NCBI GenBank assembly: GCA_022376925.1
Contig: JAIOJX010000004.1
Span: 175,613,501 to 175,677,500 of the forward strand
Source: Tragulus kanchil
Taxonomy: Eukaryota > Chordata > Mammalia > Artiodactyla > Tragulidae
Direction: 5' to 3'
DNA length: 64,000 bases
Position 1 is the first letter of the stretch, and every line of letters starts with the position of its first letter. Shown one piece after another: positions 22,276 through 33,285 of this stretch. A program made the position numbers and the translations under genes. Under the pieces are notes generated by a model that ran no database searches, was not told the DNA's origin, and was given only the letters and a program-made list of their open reading frames with translations.

Positions 22276-23225
22276 TGCCGTGAACACCGGTCCTGCAGGC
22301 CTGGGGAGGGCTGTGGGAGACCGGGCAGGTCCTGCATTCAGAGCCCCATCTGGTAGTCCTCAGCCGTGACTATGCTGTGACCGGGGGTGGCGCTGGCTTC
22401 TGCCTGAGAGTTAAGTAGCTCTCGAGAGCTAATCCCTGGGAAATGGGCCGGGGACTGGCAGGCAGCCAGAGCTTTTAATTAGCTCCTGCCCCGAGATGAG
22501 GCTGCTGTTCCTCCACGGTTGGCAGTACTGGCGCCTGTGACGAGAAGGGTGGCGTTGAGCTCCACAGGGGGTGTACGTTGCTCCCAGGGTTACACGGTGC
22601 CCTGTTTCCACGGCCTGGATGCTTGTTCACACTCTGCCCCAGGCTCCAGGAGACAAGCACGCTCTGAGCAGTCTGGCCCAGCCCCTGGCACACTTGGGCC
22701 CTTTCTCATGACCCCACAGAGGCACGTACTGCCCCAGTGGCCCCACCCACCTCAACAGGAACACCACGAGGCCAGGCCTGTGTGGGTCATTTCACCACTG
22801 GGTCCAGGAGAGCCCCTGTCCATGAGCACCCCGCCCCCAGCTTTGGCGGTGAAGTAGGTGGTGCAGAGGAGGGGCACCCGATTTGACCCAAGGGCAGCCA
22901 ACAACAAGCCGGACAAACCTCCCCCTCTGGAAAGTGGGGATGCCAGGCCCACTTCCCCAGGCTATTATGAAATTAGGTAACAGTGAGAGATGGTTAGATA
23001 GCATTGCTGAATCAATGGACGTGAATCTGAGCAAACTCAGGGAAATGGGGAAGGACAGGGAGGCCTGGCATGCTGTACTCCACGAGGTTGCAAAGAGTCG
23101 GACATGAATTAGCAACTGAACAACACGAAGTCCCAGAGTTCTTTGTAAAGTGCCGCCTGAATGCCTGCCCCACCTGTCTGGGAGGCCAGCACAGTCCAAC
23201 AAAGCAGAGGAGTGGAATGCCCAGG

Positions 23226-25455
23226 CACTGTCAGCGCGGCATCTCGGTCCACCACACAGACCTGGGTTCAAATCCTACCCCTGCCACTTCCGGCTCTCTG
23301 GCCCCGGGCAAGTTGCCAGCCTGCTCTGAGCCTTCCCAGCCTCCTGTGTGGAACAAGGATGCCGTGAACACCGGTCCTGCAGGCCTGGGGAGGGCTGTGG
23401 GAGACCGGGCAGGTCCTGCATTCAGAGCCCCATCTGGTAGTCCTCAGCCGTGACTATGCTGTGACCGGGGGTGGCGCTGGCTTCTGCCTGAGAGTTAAGT
23501 AGCTCTCGAGAGCTAATCCCTGGGAAATGGGCCGGGGACTGGCAGGCAGCCAGAGCTTTTAATTAGCTCCTGCCCCGAGATGAGGCTGCTGTTCCTCCAC
23601 GGTTGGCAGTACTGGCGCCTGTGACGAGAGGGGGGCGTGCCGACAGCCTCCCTCCGCTTGGAAGGCGCTGATGACCTCCTGGCTTCCAGAGCCCTCGCTT
23701 TCCTGAAGGCTCCCTGCCCCTGCGTCCTTGATCGTGAGGGCCTCTCGCAGCACCTGGCATGAGTTGTCCGATCCTAGCATCTCCCGCTTAAAGCCCTGGG
23801 TGCTTGCCACCATCCACCCTCTTCTCGCAGCCTGGCACGGCCATCCTGACTCATCCTGGGCAGGTGCGCTTCTCTGACCACGCTGACCATCTACATGACT
23901 TGAGAGCTTCTGGCCTCAGCACGTGCTGGTCTCTCTGCCTCTCCTTCCTCTCTTCCAAACTAAGAGGACATACAACAGTATTTTGGGGCTGTGCTGGGTC
24001 TTTGTTGCCGTGAGCGGGCCTTCTCTAGGTGTGGCGAGCGGCGACTACGCCTCATTATGGAGCAGGGCTTCTCACTGGGGGCTTCTCTTATTGCAGAGCC
24101 CAGGCTCTAGGTTCAACCACTTTAGTGGTTGCAGCACACACGGCATGTGGGATCTTCCTGGACCAGGGATCGAACCTGTGTCCCCTGCATGGGCAGGTGG
24201 ATTTTCAACCACCGGACCACCAGGGAAGTCCCAGCCTTCGGGTCCTAAACTGCCCTTTCTGCCAGGCAAGGCATTTGTCGCCTCGTGTGAGCCCGAGGCT
24301 CTGCCCTTGCCGGTCTGCCCATAAACCACCTTTGGTAAAACACTGTCAGCGGCATCTCGGTCCACCACACAGACCTGGGTTCAAATCCTACCCCTGCCAC
24401 TTCCGGCTCTCTGGCCCCGGGCAAGTTGCCAGCCTGCTCTGAGCCTTCCCAGCCTCCTGTGTGGAACAAGGATGCCGTGAACACCGGTCCTGCAGGCCTG
24501 GGGAGGGCTGTGGGAGACCGGGCAGGTCCTGCATTCAGAGCCCCATCTGGTAGTCCTCAGCCGTGACTATGCTGTGACCGGGGGTGGCGCTGGCTTCTGC
24601 CTGAGAGTTAAGTAGCTCTCGAGAGCTAATCCCTGGGAAATGGGCCGGGGACTGGCAGGCAGCCAGAGCTTTTAATTAGCTCCTGCCCCGAGATGAGGCT
24701 GCTGTTCCTCCACGGTTGGCAGTACTGGCGCCTGTGACGAGAGGGGGGCGTGCCGACAGCCTCCCTCCGCTTGGAAGGCGCTGATGACCTCCTGGCTTCC
24801 AGAGCCCTCGCTTTCCTGAAGGCTCCCTGCCCCTGCGTCCTTGATCGTGAGGGCCTCTCGCAGCACCTGGCATGAGTTGTCCGATCCTAGCATCTCCCGC
24901 TTAAAGCCCTGGGTGCTTGCCACCATCCACCCTCTTCTCGCAGCCTGGCACGGCCATCCTGACTCATCCTGGGCAGGTGCGCTTCTCTGACCACGCTGAC
25001 CATCTACATGACTTGAGAGCTTCTGGCCTCAGCACGTGCTGGTCTCTCTGCCTCTCCTTCCTCTCTTCCAAACTAAGAGGACATACAACAGTATTTTGGG
25101 GCTGTGCTGGGTCTTTGTTGCCGTGAGCGGGCCTTCTCTAGGTGTGGCGAGCGGCGACTACGCTCTCATTGCGGAGCAGGGGCTTCTCACTGGGGGCTTC
25201 TCTTATTGCAGAGCCCAGGCTCTAGGTTCAACCACTTTAGTGGTTGCAGCACACACGGCATGTGGGATCTTCCTGGACCAGGGATCGAACCTGTGTCCCC
25301 TGCATGGGCAGGTGGATTTTCAACCACCGGACCACCAGGGAAGTCCCAGCCTTCGGGTCCTAAACTGCCCTTTCTGCCAGGCAAGGCATTTGTCGCCTCG
25401 TGTGAGCCCGAGGCTCTGCCCTTGCCGGTCTGCCCATAAACCACCTTTGGTAAAA
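23226..25455 (+). repeat. Tandem duplication 5 (unit 1,113-1,115 bp), chained to duplication 4
   Basis: Copy 1 is 23226-24340 and copy 2 is 24341-25455. Copy 1 overlaps the second copy of the previous duplication, so about 400 bp occurs three times (22142-22546, 23226-23630 and about 24341-24743). Copy 2 lacks a GC dinucleotide near 24350. The copies also differ inside a CHR-type SINE near 24054/25166, where copy 2 looks closer to the family consensus. Confidence 0.94.
23978..24232 (-). mobile_element. CHR-type SINE, antisense
   Basis: Long CHR form in reverse: GGGCTTCTCTTATTGCAGAG, GGTTGCAGCACACACGGCATG and a head ending ACCACCAGGGAAGTCCC. The second copy at 25093-25347 fits the consensus better at the middle. 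Confidence 0.85.
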
Positions 25456-25464
25456 CTGTTGGTT

Positions 25465-25745
25465 CATTGTCCGTCTCTTCACCGGGTCCTGTGCTCCAGA
25501 GGGCAGGGGTGGTGTCCCCATCTCCACGCTGCCTGGTTTACCAGGGGCGCCTGGCACGTGCGTGTGGTTGATCAAGGGCCACCTGAACGACCCCCGAGTG
25601 TCAAGCACTTACTTCTTCGTCACCTCCCTGAATCTGTGCAACGTGCTGACACGGGAGGGTGACTGCTGAGGAAATTGAGGTCCAGAGAGGGTGAATGCTT
25701 GATCGAGGCCGCAGAGCCTGAGGGGCGGAGGGGACTGGACCCCTG
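25465..25745. mobile_element. L2 3' end followed by antisense MIR
   Basis: About 25465-25565 resembles an L2 tail (CTCCAGAGGGCAGGGGTGG, CGCCTGGCACGTGCG). About 25590-25745 resembles reverse MIR (GAGGAAATTGAGGTCCAGAG). Both are ancient and degenerate. Confidence 0.5.
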
Positions 25746-25934
25746 GTCTGACTCAGCAGTCCCTCATTGTCATCCGTTCTATTGCCAGGGACCCTGTCAC
25801 GCTGCTGGCCCTGTGCCCATGGCACCTGCCTCCCCGGAGCGAGGCACCCCGTGGTGGGCAATGCCTCGATGGAATCTTCACTGTTTCCAGTACCCCCAGG
25901 CAGAGGAGTGGTCTGATGTAGGTCTTGCGGGTGT

Positions 25935-26146
25935 TTGGGTTTCCCAAGTGGTTACAATAAAACCTCACCTGCCGATGCAGGAGACATAAGAGATGTGGGT
26001 TTGCTCCCTGGGTTGGGAAGGCCCCCTAGAGGAGGACCTGGCAACCCACCCCAGTATTCTTGCCTGGAGAATCCAATGGGCGGAGGTGCCTGGCGGGCTA
26101 CAGCCCATGGAGTTGCAAGGAGCTGAACGTGACTGAAGTGGCTTGG
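25935..26146 (+). mobile_element. Bov-tA SINE, sense
   Basis: GGGTTTCCCAAGTGGTTACAA head, CCAGTATTCTTGCCTGGAGA and GCGGGCTACAGCCCATGGAG. Its last bases lie at the left edge of the duplication carrying exon 4. Confidence 0.88.
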
Positions 26147-26327
26147 CGTGCATTGCAGGCATTCGCCACGCTTCCCGGGAAAAGGCCGGTGGACGGTGCC
26201 GAGTGGTCGACGTCCGAGTGGCCTCGTGGACAGCTGCCGTCCTCTCCTCTGTGGGTCTGGCAGGGTCTGGGGAGAAGGGGAGCTTCTAGTCCCCAGCCTG
26301 ACGACCCTGATTCCTTCCCCACGACAG

Positions 26328-26435
26328 AGGCAGACGCAGGCTCCACGGGAGCAGGCTGCCAAGACGTCTCCTGGCCCCGCAGGCCCCAGAGCCACCAGCG
26401 GCCGGGAGCAGCCTCCATCCGAATCCGTCTACACG
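26328..26435 (+). CDS. NFAM1: NFAM1 exon 4: membrane-proximal tail and first ITAM tyrosine (copy 1)
   Basis: This exon has 108 nt (36 codons) and is phase 0 at both ends. It encodes a basic, proline-rich cytoplasmic segment that continues the Lys-Lys of exon 3 and ends PPSESVYT. That tyrosine is the first ITAM tyrosine; its +3 leucine comes from exon 5. The acceptor is ACGACAG at 26321-26327 and the donor is ACG|GTGAGT. It lies inside a 1,086-bp tandem duplication, and an identical-frame copy occurs at 27414-27521. Only one copy is expected from the family's protein length. I infer that one copy is an assembly artefact, and I cannot tell which. Confidence 0.9.
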
Positions 26436-26901
26436 GTGAGTGCCCCACCCGCCAGGCCTGACTCAGGGACGGCCTCCCGGCGCGGTCCGTGCTCCCGCTG
26501 TAGGGCTTCTCTGGGAGCTCCGAGCCTCCGCTTCCTCATCTGTGAGCTGGGGACAAGTAGTTCCACCTGGTGGGATTTCCGTGAAGACGAACTGAGGTTA
26601 CAGGCTTGCGGTCCTGGCCCCTGGCAGGCACGCAGAAGGGAGGTGCTCTGGGGCCCCCTCCTGGGCACGTCCCTTTGCTTCTGGAACAAGGGGGCAGCGA
26701 GGGCACAGTGGGTGAGGAATGAAGACATTTCCTTCATCCGACCAGATGACGGTGACCGGCTCACCAGTTCCTTCCTGTTTTTGTTGCACAAACAACGTTG
26801 GAGCAACAACAACGAGAATCACAAGAGGAAAAGGTCAGGGAGCGTCCCGTGCCCTGAACACAGCAACGATTTTCAATTCTTCCCCCTCCCTTTCCCCATC
26901 T

Positions 26902-26945
26902 CACACACACACACGCACGTGCACACACACACACGCACACACACT
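26902..26945. repeat. (CA)n microsatellite in NFAM1 intron 4
   Basis: CA dinucleotides interrupted by GCACGTG and a GC step. An identical array is at 27988-28031 in the duplicate copy. Confidence 0.92.
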
Positions 26946-27413
26946 GTTTTCTGTCCTTACAGCCAAGCAGCGACACGGCCCGGATGTTGTTTGTTCGCCA
27001 GCCTGGCCGGCCCACCTGTTCAGCCTGTGGCCACTCTACCCGGGGGCTAGGATGGAGGCAGACATTCCTTTTCAGTTACATTTGTTTTAGCTGGACAAGG
27101 AGCATATGCTTCGTTGTAGAGAAAGGGAAGCGTGTATGCTGAGCAGGGTCAGCCTGGGGCTCAGCTCCACGGGACCTGCGGTCCTGCCTAGGGGCCCCTC
27201 AGCGAGTCCGGAACGTGACTGAAGTGGCTTGGCGTGCATTGCAGGCATTCGCCACGCTTCCCGGGAAAAGGCCGGTGGACGGTGCCGAGTGGTCGACGTC
27301 CGAGTGGCCTCGTGGACAGCTGCCGTCCTCTCCTCTGTGGGTCTGGCAGGGTCTGGGGAGAAGGGGAGCTTCTAGTCCCCAGCCTGACGACCCTGATTCC
27401 TTCCCCACGACAG

Positions 27414-27521
27414 AGGCAGACGCAGGCTCCACGGGAGCAGGCTGCCAAGACGTCTCCTGGCCCCGCAGGCCCCAGAGCCACCAGCGGCCGGGAGCAGCCT
27501 CCATCCGAATCCGTCTACACG
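27414..27521 (+). CDS. NFAM1: NFAM1 exon 4, duplicate copy 2
   Basis: This is a second copy of exon 4, shifted by 1,086 bp, with an intact acceptor, donor and reading frame. I saw no difference between the two exon copies. Because the exon is phase 0 on both sides, including both copies would add 36 residues without a frameshift and would repeat the SESVYT half-motif. The known family has one such segment. With eleven similar duplications nearby, a false assembly duplication is far more likely than a real duplicated exon. Confidence 0.55.
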
Positions 27522-28699
27522 GTGAGTGCCCCACCCGCCAGGCCTGACTCAGGGACGGCCTCCCGGCGCGGTCCGTGCTCCCGCTGTAGGGCTTCTCTGG
27601 GAGCTCCGAGCCTCCGCTTCCTCATCTGTGAGCTGGGGACAAGTAGTTCCACCTGGTGGGATTTCCGTGAAGACGAACTGAGGTTACAGGCTTGCGGTCC
27701 TGGCCCCTGGCAGGCACGCAGAAGGGAGGTGCTCTGGGGCCCCCTCCTGGGCACGTCCCTTTGCTTCTGGAACAAGGGGGCAGCGAGGGCACAGTGGGTG
27801 AGGAATGAAGACATTTCCTTCATCCGACCAGATGACGGTGACCGGCTCACCAGTTCCTTCCTGTTTTTGTTGCACAAACAACGTTGGAGCAACAACAACG
27901 AGAATCACAAGAGGAAAAGGTCAGGGAGCGTCCCGTGCCCTGAACACAGCAACGATTTTCAATTCTTCCCCCTCCCTTTCCCCATCTCACACACACACAC
28001 GCACGTGCACACACACACACGCACACACACTGTTTTCTGTCCTTACAGCCAAGCAGCGACACGGCCCGGATGTTGTTTGTTCGCCAGCCTGGCCGGCCCA
28101 CCTGTTCAGCCTGTGGCCACTCTACCCGGGGGCTAGGATGGAGGCAGACATTCCTTTTCAGTTACATTTGTTTTAGCTGGACAAGGAGCATATGCTTCGT
28201 TGTAGAGAAAGGGAAGCGTGTATGCTGAGCAGGGTCAGCCTGGGGCTCAGCTCCACGGGACCTGCGGTCCTGCCAGGTACGGGTCCTGGCTCCACACCTG
28301 GGAGGTGCACAGCCGTGCCGGAGTCCGGCAGCGTGCCCGCGAGCATGCGCCGGACTCGGCTTGGGCAGGCCTTAGCTGTTTCTGTCCCAGCACCTTGACT
28401 CTTACCTGCCACTCGGGTCTTTCCTTGAGGTCTGCAAATCCCCACACAGAGGGCCTTCAGAATATGGCCCTGATGGCCGAGGATGAGGCAGATGGGGACG
28501 AGGTGACGACAGGTCGTACAGGGCCGTACTGAGGACCTCCTATGGGACACAACATCGCCAGCGCTCCCGGGGCCTTCACCCCTGCGCCGGGGAATTTCCA
28601 GCAACGACTGCTTCCCACGTGGCCCCAGACTTCCCCATATTCCCTCTTCTCTCCCAGCAACTCTTGGTATTTTTCCTAGGATGTCAGCTGTTAAATAAA

Positions 28700-28990
28700 A
28701 ACAGTTTTTTTTTTCTCTCTCTCTACACACACACACGATCTTTCTATATATATCAAATAGAAGAAAATAACCATCATCCTAAACCTATCTTCTTCCAGGA
28801 TAAATACTAGTAACATTAACTTCCATACCTTCCAGTCTTTTCTGTAAACACATACAGGGAGACTCGTACACACACACTCACATGCTTTTTTTTTTTAATT
28901 GGAGTAGTACAGCTATTTTTGTTCATTTACAGTATCTCATGAACATCTTTTCACATGAATAAATACCTTCTCCAAGGTTATTTTTAATGG
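28700..28990. other. AT-rich tract, probably an old repeat
   Basis: Short CT, CA and TA runs and a T run at 28886-28897, with LINE-like composition but no family I can name. No coding potential. Confidence 0.4.
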
Positions 28991-29804
28991 AAGAGACTCA
29001 CTTTTGCATGGAGCATCTTTCTTGCCCATGTTCAGACTTCTCTGGAGTGGGGATGAGGTCCGATGGCCCTGCCAGGTGGCCGGGTGGTTCAGGAGGCTTT
29101 AAGGCTGGAAAGAGGGTGGGAAGGGACACCGCAGACACTGCTAGCCCCTGAGACCTGCCCCCCGCGGCCAGGGTTGGACCTGGACAGGTACGAATGATAC
29201 GAACAAGTGTGATGAGGAGGTCGGGAGTCATGCGGTAAGCACCTGCTACCAGGTACCCCTGTGGTACACCTGTTATCTCGTTAATACTCGTAAGAGGGCT
29301 TTAGGGTGCAGGTGTTGTCCCTGTCTTAATTTTATTTTCTAACTGTTTATTGCTGGTATGTTGCAATACGATTGAGTTTTGTATATTGACTATATGGAGT
29401 GACCTTGCTGAATTCACTGATTAACGGTAATAATTTCTCTGTAAATTCCTTCGGATTTTCTATGAATCCAGCCATGCCATCTATGAGCAATGGACGTTTT
29501 GTTTTTTCATTTTGAATCTTCATACCTTGTGTTTCTTTTCTTCTTGTTTATTGCACCGCCTCAGACTGTGATGGGGGTAGGAGTGCTGACCGTGGATGAC
29601 GTCAGGGAAGGGCTTTTGTGTATTTCTCCTCTACTTTCTTTGAATGGATACTTAGGTCACCGATGTTCAATCTTTCTTGTTTCCTAATTTATGCTCTTAA
29701 GGCTATGAACTTTCTTTAGGTGTAGCTTGAGCTGCATCCCACAAGTTTCGATATGTCATAGTCTTCCTTCTTGCCCCATGAGTTATTTAAAAGTACTTGG
29801 CTTG

Positions 29805-30071
29805 GGCTTCCCCAGTGGTCCCGTGGTCCAGTGGGTAAAGAGTCCGTCTTGCAGTGCAGAGGGCACTGATTTGATCCCTGTCCCGGGAAGATCCCACGTG
29901 CCTTGGAGCAGCCAGACCAATGTGTCCAATTACAAGCCAGCGCTCTGGAGCACATGTGCCCAGAGCCGGTGCCCTGCAGTGAGAGAGGCCACTGTGATCG
30001 GAGGCCCACACAGGCCAAAGAATAAAGATAGATGAAAATAAATAAATAAATAAACAATAAAAAGAGGCCAC
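29805..30071 (+). mobile_element. CHR-type SINE inserted in the L1
   Basis: Head GGGCTTCCCCAGTGGTCCCG, B-box GATTTGATCCCTG and an AAATAAATAAATAAACAATAA tail. Imperfect target-site duplications of the L1 sequence flank it (TTAAAAGTACTTGGCTT left, TTAAAAAAGTATTTGACTT right). Confidence 0.85.
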
Positions 30072-30245
30072 AATTTTAAAAAAGTATTTGACTTAATTTT
30101 CAAATGTTAAATTATTTTCTCATTGTCATTCTCTGTTCTATTTCTTATTTATCCTACTGTGCTCAGAGAATACATTCTGTATGATTTTCATCCTTTGAAG
30201 TCCTTTTGAGTCTTGCTTTAGGCCAGCTTATGTTTCACGTGTATT

Positions 30246-30573
30246 ATTTTTTTTTAAAGATTTATTTATTTATTTTGGGCAGGGGTCGGGTTGGGGAGGG
30301 AGGGGAGTGGGCGGGCCACTTCTACTGGTCTTTCATTTCTCTATTTTCATCCTTCTTTGTTCTTTGGCTCCTGTGGGCCTCCCATAGCGGTGGCGTCCAT
30401 CTTTGCAGAGCGCTGGCCCTGGGCGCATGCGCTCCAGAGCTCCGGCTCGGTCATTGGACACATCCGTCCAGCCGCTCCACGGCACGTGGGATCTTCCCAG
30501 GCCAGGGATCGAACCGGCACCCCTTGCACTGCAAGGTGGTGTCCTTACCCACTGGACCACCAGGGGAAGCGCC
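30246..30573 (-). mobile_element. CHR-type SINE with clear target-site duplication
   Basis: Reverse CHR element with a T-rich tail at left and a head ending CCACCAGGGGAAGCGCC. A 15-bp target-site duplication, TGTTTCACGTGTATT (30231-30245) and TGTTTCATGTGTATT (30574-30588), has one mismatch. Copy at about 31377-31704. Confidence 0.92.
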
Positions 30574-30877
30574 TGTTTCATGTGTATTTAAAAAACCTTG
30601 CATTGTGCACGACTGAGTAAGTGTTCTACGTGTCATAGAAGTTGAGTTTATTGATGATGCAGTTCAAGGATGCCATAGCCTTATCGACTTTTTTGTCTAT
30701 CAGATGTTAAGTGAACTGAGTTAAAAATCTGCCTATATGACTATAGACTGTATATTTCTCCTTCTGAGTATGTCATTTTTTGGTTTTTATTCATGTGGGA
30801 CAATGTTCATGATATGTTGTGACAAGGAAAAAAGCCTGTCCCACTCCAATTTTGTATGGGTGAAAAACTGACCCATT

Positions 30878-31005
30878 AAGGGAGTGGCAACTCACGTCAA
30901 TACTCTTGCCAGGAGAATTCAAGGACAGAGAAGCCTGGTGGACGACCGGTCTGCAGGGTGGCAGAAAGTTGGACGTGGCTGAGCGCCTAACACTTTCACT
31001 CTTTT
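30878..31005 (+). mobile_element. Bov-tA SINE, 3' half
   Basis: GGAGTGGCAACTCACGTCAA, CTTGCCAGGAGAATTCAAGG and GGCAGAAAGTTGGACGTGGC follow the Bov-tA body. Copy at about 32009-32136. Confidence 0.8.
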
Positions 31006-31013
31006 GTTTAGGG

Positions 31014-31150
31014 AGAATGGATGTGGAGTGAGTCAGGCAGACTGGGGCTCAAAGCCGAGCTCTTTTGCTCCCTGGTTCTGCTACTTGAACTTCCCGAGCC
31101 TTGGTTTCATCATCTGTGACACAGGCTGCTGACAGTTTTACGTGTACAGT
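31014..31150 (+). mobile_element. MIR SINE
   Basis: CAGACTGGGGCTCAAAGCC, CTGCTACTTGAACTTCCC and GAGCCTTGGTTTCATCATC match the MIR order. Copy at about 32145-32281. Confidence 0.72.
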
Positions 31151-32449
31151 TTGCTAACTTGCTGGGATCTCCTCCATCTTAAACTCCTTATCTTGAGGCC
31201 ACAATTTTAAAAAAGTATTTGACTTAATTTTCAAATGTTAAATTATTTTCTCATTGTCATTCTCTGTTCTATTTCTTATTTATCCTACTGTGCTCAGAGA
31301 ATACATTCTGTATGATTTTCATCCTTTGAAGTCCTTTTGAGTCTTGCTTTAGGCCAGCTTATGTTTCACGTGTATTATTTTTTTTTAAAGATTTATTTAT
31401 TTATTTTGGGCAGGGGTCGGGTTGGGGAGGGAGGGGAGTGGGCGGGCCACTTCTACTGGTCTTTCATTTCTCTATTTTCATCCTTCTTTGTTCTTTGGCT
31501 CCTGTGGGCCTCCCATAGCGGTGGCGTCCATCTTTGCAGAGCGCTGGCCCTGGGCGCATGCGCTCCAGAGCTCCGGCTCGGTCATTGGACACATCCGTCC
31601 AGCCGCTCCACGGCACGTGGGATCTTCCCAGGCCAGGGATCGAACCGGCACCCCTTGCACTGCAAGGTGGTGTCCTTACCCACTGGACCACCAGGGGAAG
31701 CGCCTGTTTCATGTGTATTTAAAAAACCTTGCATTGTGCACGACTGAGTAAGTGTTCTACGTGTCATAGAAGTTGAGTTTATTGATGATGCAGTTCAAGG
31801 ATGCCATAGCCTTATCGACTTTTTTGTCTATCAGATGTTAAGTGAACTGAGTTAAAAATCTGCCTATATGACTATAGACTGTATATTTCTCCTTCTGAGT
31901 ATGTCATTTTTTGGTTTTTATTCATGTGGGACAATGTTCATGATATGTTGTGACAAGGAAAAAAGCCTGTCCCACTCCAATTTTGTATGGGTGAAAAACT
32001 GACCCATTAAGGGAGTGGCAACTCACGTCAATACTCTTGCCAGGAGAATTCAAGGACAGAGAAGCCTGGTGGACGACCGGTCTGCAGGGTGGCAGAAAGT
32101 TGGACGTGGCTGAGCGCCTAACACTTTCACTCTTTTGTTTAGGGAGAATGGATGTGGAGTGAGTCAGGCAGACTGGGGCTCAAAGCCGAGCTCTTTTGCT
32201 CCCTGGTTCTGCTACTTGAACTTCCCGAGCCTTGGTTTCATCATCTGTGACACAGGCTGCTGACAGTTTTACGTGTACAGTTTGCTAACTTGCTGGGATC
32301 TCCTCCATCTTAAACTCCTTATCTTGAGTCCACAGGCTCCTCCCGTAACCCGGCCCTTTTTCCACGACTCTTTTTAACAGATCTGTCAAATTTTTTTCTC
32401 TCTGTCTCCTTTCCAGCCCGCTTTGTCAGGCTTTCTGCCCCGCAAACCC

Positions 32450-33120
32450 TTCCTTCTCAAGGTCACCGCTGACCTTCCCCTTCCTAACCCAGTGGTCAGT
32501 TCTGGACTTCACCTTCCGTGATGAGCAGCAGCATCTGAGACCAAAGAGCTCGCCCTCCTCCTAGACCCACTTTCTCTGCTTGCTTCTGGAGCGCTCCCCT
32601 CTCCCCTGACGGCTCTCTGACTCGCTACCACACATCCTCAGCCTCCTGCCCTGGTTCTTTCTTAGAAGCCAGAGGAATCCTGACCTCTAAACACGGAAGT
32701 CCCATTCCGGGGCCCTTTCTGTCTGACCTGCACTCCCCTCCCGGGGTGGCTTCAGGCAGCCTCAGGGGTTTGAGGCCTTCTGTGCTCTGACAGCTCTCGC
32801 ATTCATACGTCCAGGCCAGAATCTCTCAACACCAGAATCAGCTCTGTTTGGACCCCTCAGTGGCTTCTCTCTCAGACCAGCGCCAGTGCTTTCCCCACAG
32901 AACTGTCCCTTCCCGCAGACCTCCTCATACACTGAACGGTCGCTCCATCCTTCCTGTTGCTCAGGCTAAACACTTTTTCTTTTTTTTAAGCTGTCCTTTC
33001 CTGCTCTCCGTGCATCACGGCTCCTACCAGGTCTCTCAGCACAGCTTACGTCAAGCATACCCGGAGCCCGACCCCTCTCACCCCTGCAGGGCTGGTGGGA
33101 GCTGCCACCGCCAATTTCTT
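32450..33120 (+). mobile_element. L2 LINE, ORF2-derived segment, degenerate
   Basis: Runs such as CCCAGTGGTCAGTTCTGGACTT, CTCCATCCTTCCTGTTGCTCAG and GAGCCCGACCCCTCTCACC match the order of the L2 3' coding region. Frame destroyed. Confidence 0.62.
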
Positions 33121-33154
33121 GCCTGGAGTCCTACAGTTGGTTTCTTTTTCTTCC

Positions 33155-33285
33155 TTCCTTCTTGAATTTGGCTGGCCAGGTCTTAGTTGTGGCATGCAGC
33201 ATCTAGTTCCCTGACCTGGGTTTGAACCTAGGCCCCTGCATTGGGAATGTGGAGTCTTTGCCCCTGGATGGCCAGAGAAGCCCCC
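33155..33285 (-). mobile_element. CHR-type SINE, antisense, short form
   Basis: TTTGGCTGGCCAGGTCTTAG, GGTTTGAACCTAGGCCCCTG and a head ending GCCAGAGAAGCCCCC. Confidence 0.78.

Larger units (their letters stand above)
21492..23630 (+). repeat. Tandem duplication 4 (offset 1,084 bp)
   Basis: Copy 1 is 21492-22546, junction filler is 22547-22575, and copy 2 is 22576-23630. The copies are essentially identical and include a Bov-A/BovB 3' fragment and a MIR. The filler resembles a corrupted version of the unique sequence just left of copy 1: both contain a GAGCTCC/GGCTCC string, a G run and then CGTTGCTCC. Confidence 0.95.
26125..28274 (+). repeat. Tandem duplication 6 carrying NFAM1 exon 4 (offset 1,086 bp)
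   Basis: Copy 1 is 26125-27188, filler is 27189-27210, and copy 2 is 27211-28274. I saw no internal differences, not even in the CA microsatellite, which mutates quickly. Perfect identity of a microsatellite argues against an old biological duplication. Confidence 0.95.
29300..30830 (-). mobile_element. Old L1 LINE, antisense, holding two SINE insertions
   Basis: AT-rich sequence including TTTGAATCTTCATACCTTG and TGACCTTGCTGAATTCACTG is typical of reversed mammalian L1 ORF2. It continues across SINEs at about 29805-30071 and 30246-30573. Many stops and indels; no intact frame. Confidence 0.7.
30064..32328 (+). repeat. Tandem duplication 7 (unit 1,131 bp)
   Basis: Copy 1 is 30064-31194 and copy 2 is 31195-32328. 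The left boundary falls in the tail of a SINE inserted in an L1. Copy 2 therefore has the right-hand target-site sequence of that SINE but not the SINE itself. The unit includes a complete CHR-type SINE with target-site duplications, a Bov-tA fragment and a MIR. Confidence 0.95.

Noticed and set aside
26148..27050. 300-codon + strand open frame, present twice
   Set aside because: It runs through NFAM1 exon 4 and both flanking introns into a CA microsatellite (HTHTHT repeats). Only the 36 codons between splice sites are coding.
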